The translations under genes were made by a program, and so were the position numbers. Source: Paludibacter sp. (lineage in GTDB: Bacteria > Bacteroidota > Bacteroidia > Bacteroidales > Paludibacteraceae). From it: a stretch of DNA of 15,413 nucleotides. Shown here one piece after another: positions 15,066 through 15,413 of the stretch. The DNA lies in NCBI GenBank assembly GCA_031284665.1, contig JAITXR010000238.1:1-15413 (forward strand), written 5' to 3'. The notes beneath the pieces are model-generated. The model made no database searches and was not told where the DNA came from. It saw nothing but the letters and a program-made list of their open reading frames with translations. Within the stretch, counting starts at the first letter, position 1. Every line of letters begins with the position of its first letter.

Positions 15066-15413
15066 ATGACACAAAAGTTGTATATCGTTTTTGAAAATCG
15101 GAATCAAAATAGCAACACTATCGAGCCGGAAGTATTTTTTTTACAACTTGGCACGCTGCTTGTTAAAATCGAAAGCCACATTCCCGAACTGACTGCTTAT
15201 ATTAATACGTTTTTTGGATTCTGCATTAACCAAAATACAACAGATTACGATAGAAGTATTATTATTCGCTGGCTCGAAAAAGACATTAATTACAAGGCAC
15301 TTTCGCCCAACAGCAAAGCCGTACTTTTGCCTGCCGAAGGCTTAACTTTTGAAGACCGCATTCGCAAAATGGGGCATTTGTTTGTAAAGCAAATTCATTA
15401 TATTTCGCTCACC
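15066..15413 (+). CDS. Unrecognised protein, N-terminal 116 residues; cut by window edge
   Basis: From the ATG at 15066 the frame is open to the window end (116 codons, no stop). It has the codon use of its neighbours and a -7 box ahead. The protein starts MTQKLYIVFENRNQNSN. It has no signal peptide and no membrane segment, and alternates short hydrophobic strands with charged stretches (FFLQLGTLLVKIESHIPEL, SIIIRWLEKDINYKAL, LLPAEGLTFEDRIRKMGHLF), which suggests a soluble cytoplasmic alpha/beta protein. I do not recognise a family. The 'LGTLLVKIESHIPEL' stretch is faintly like the N-terminal region of HPr-kinase-related proteins; this is too weak to use as a call. Confidence 0.72.
   Translation, partial: MTQKLYIVFENRNQNSNTIEPEVFFLQLGTLLVKIESHIPELTAYINTFFGFCINQNTTDYDRSIIIRWLEKDINYKALSPNSKAVLLPAEGLTFEDRIRKMGHLFVKQIHYISLT

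Overview
The window looks like the chromosome of a member of the Bacteroidota, most likely order Bacteroidales. The reasons are: type IX secretion (T9SS) genes porQ and porZ; -7 boxes of the form TAnnTTTG and a -33 TTTG, which is the Bacteroidota promoter type; the near absence of Shine-Dalgarno sequences; a Bacteroidota-type GltX; and a secreted family 2 glycoside hydrolase. No rRNA, tRNA, CRISPR array, insertion sequence or phage gene was seen. Most genes look chromosomal and vertically inherited.

Layout. (1) Left edge: a leftward GNAT acetyltransferase, cut by the edge. (2) 533-2157, rightward: three tightly packed genes for a PqqD-like protein, an HPr-kinase-like P-loop kinase and a small SipW-type S24/S26 peptidase. 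This combination recalls tailoring modules of ribosomally made peptides (recognition, phosphorylation, cleavage), but no precursor peptide, radical SAM enzyme, transglutaminase-like B2 protein or asparagine-synthetase-like cyclase lies nearby. It is the best candidate here for an undescribed system. (3) 2286-5211, rightward: gltX, followed 22 bp later by a Wzx-like polysaccharide flippase. (4) 5321-7744: an exported GH2 enzyme of the beta-galactosidase type. (5) 8143-9934, rightward: porQ with a textbook promoter, then cmk. (6) 9918-13892, leftward: an rdgB-porZ-acyltransferase operon whose 3' end overlaps the end of cmk by 17 bp. (7) 13972-14826, rightward: an exported protein, probably an outer-membrane barrel, with no assigned function. 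(8) 15066 to the right edge: the N-terminal part of an unrecognised protein.

How the genes fit together. PorQ and PorZ are both parts of the T9SS attachment complex (with PorU and PorV), which joins secreted cargo to anionic lipopolysaccharide in Porphyromonas gingivalis. They sit here on facing operons, and the gene 2 bp behind porZ is a membrane O-acyltransferase of the kind that decorates surface polysaccharides. The flippase is a further envelope-glycan gene. RdgB, Cmk and GltX are housekeeping enzymes that share transcripts with these envelope genes.

Non-coding DNA. Several spacers (2158-2285, 5212-5320, 7745-7880, 9181-9235) consist largely of short degenerate tandem arrays, mostly with a 7-nt period, and related heptamers recur in different spacers. 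A run of three perfect hairpins lies at 7897-7955. These repeats are the clearest non-gene structure in the window.
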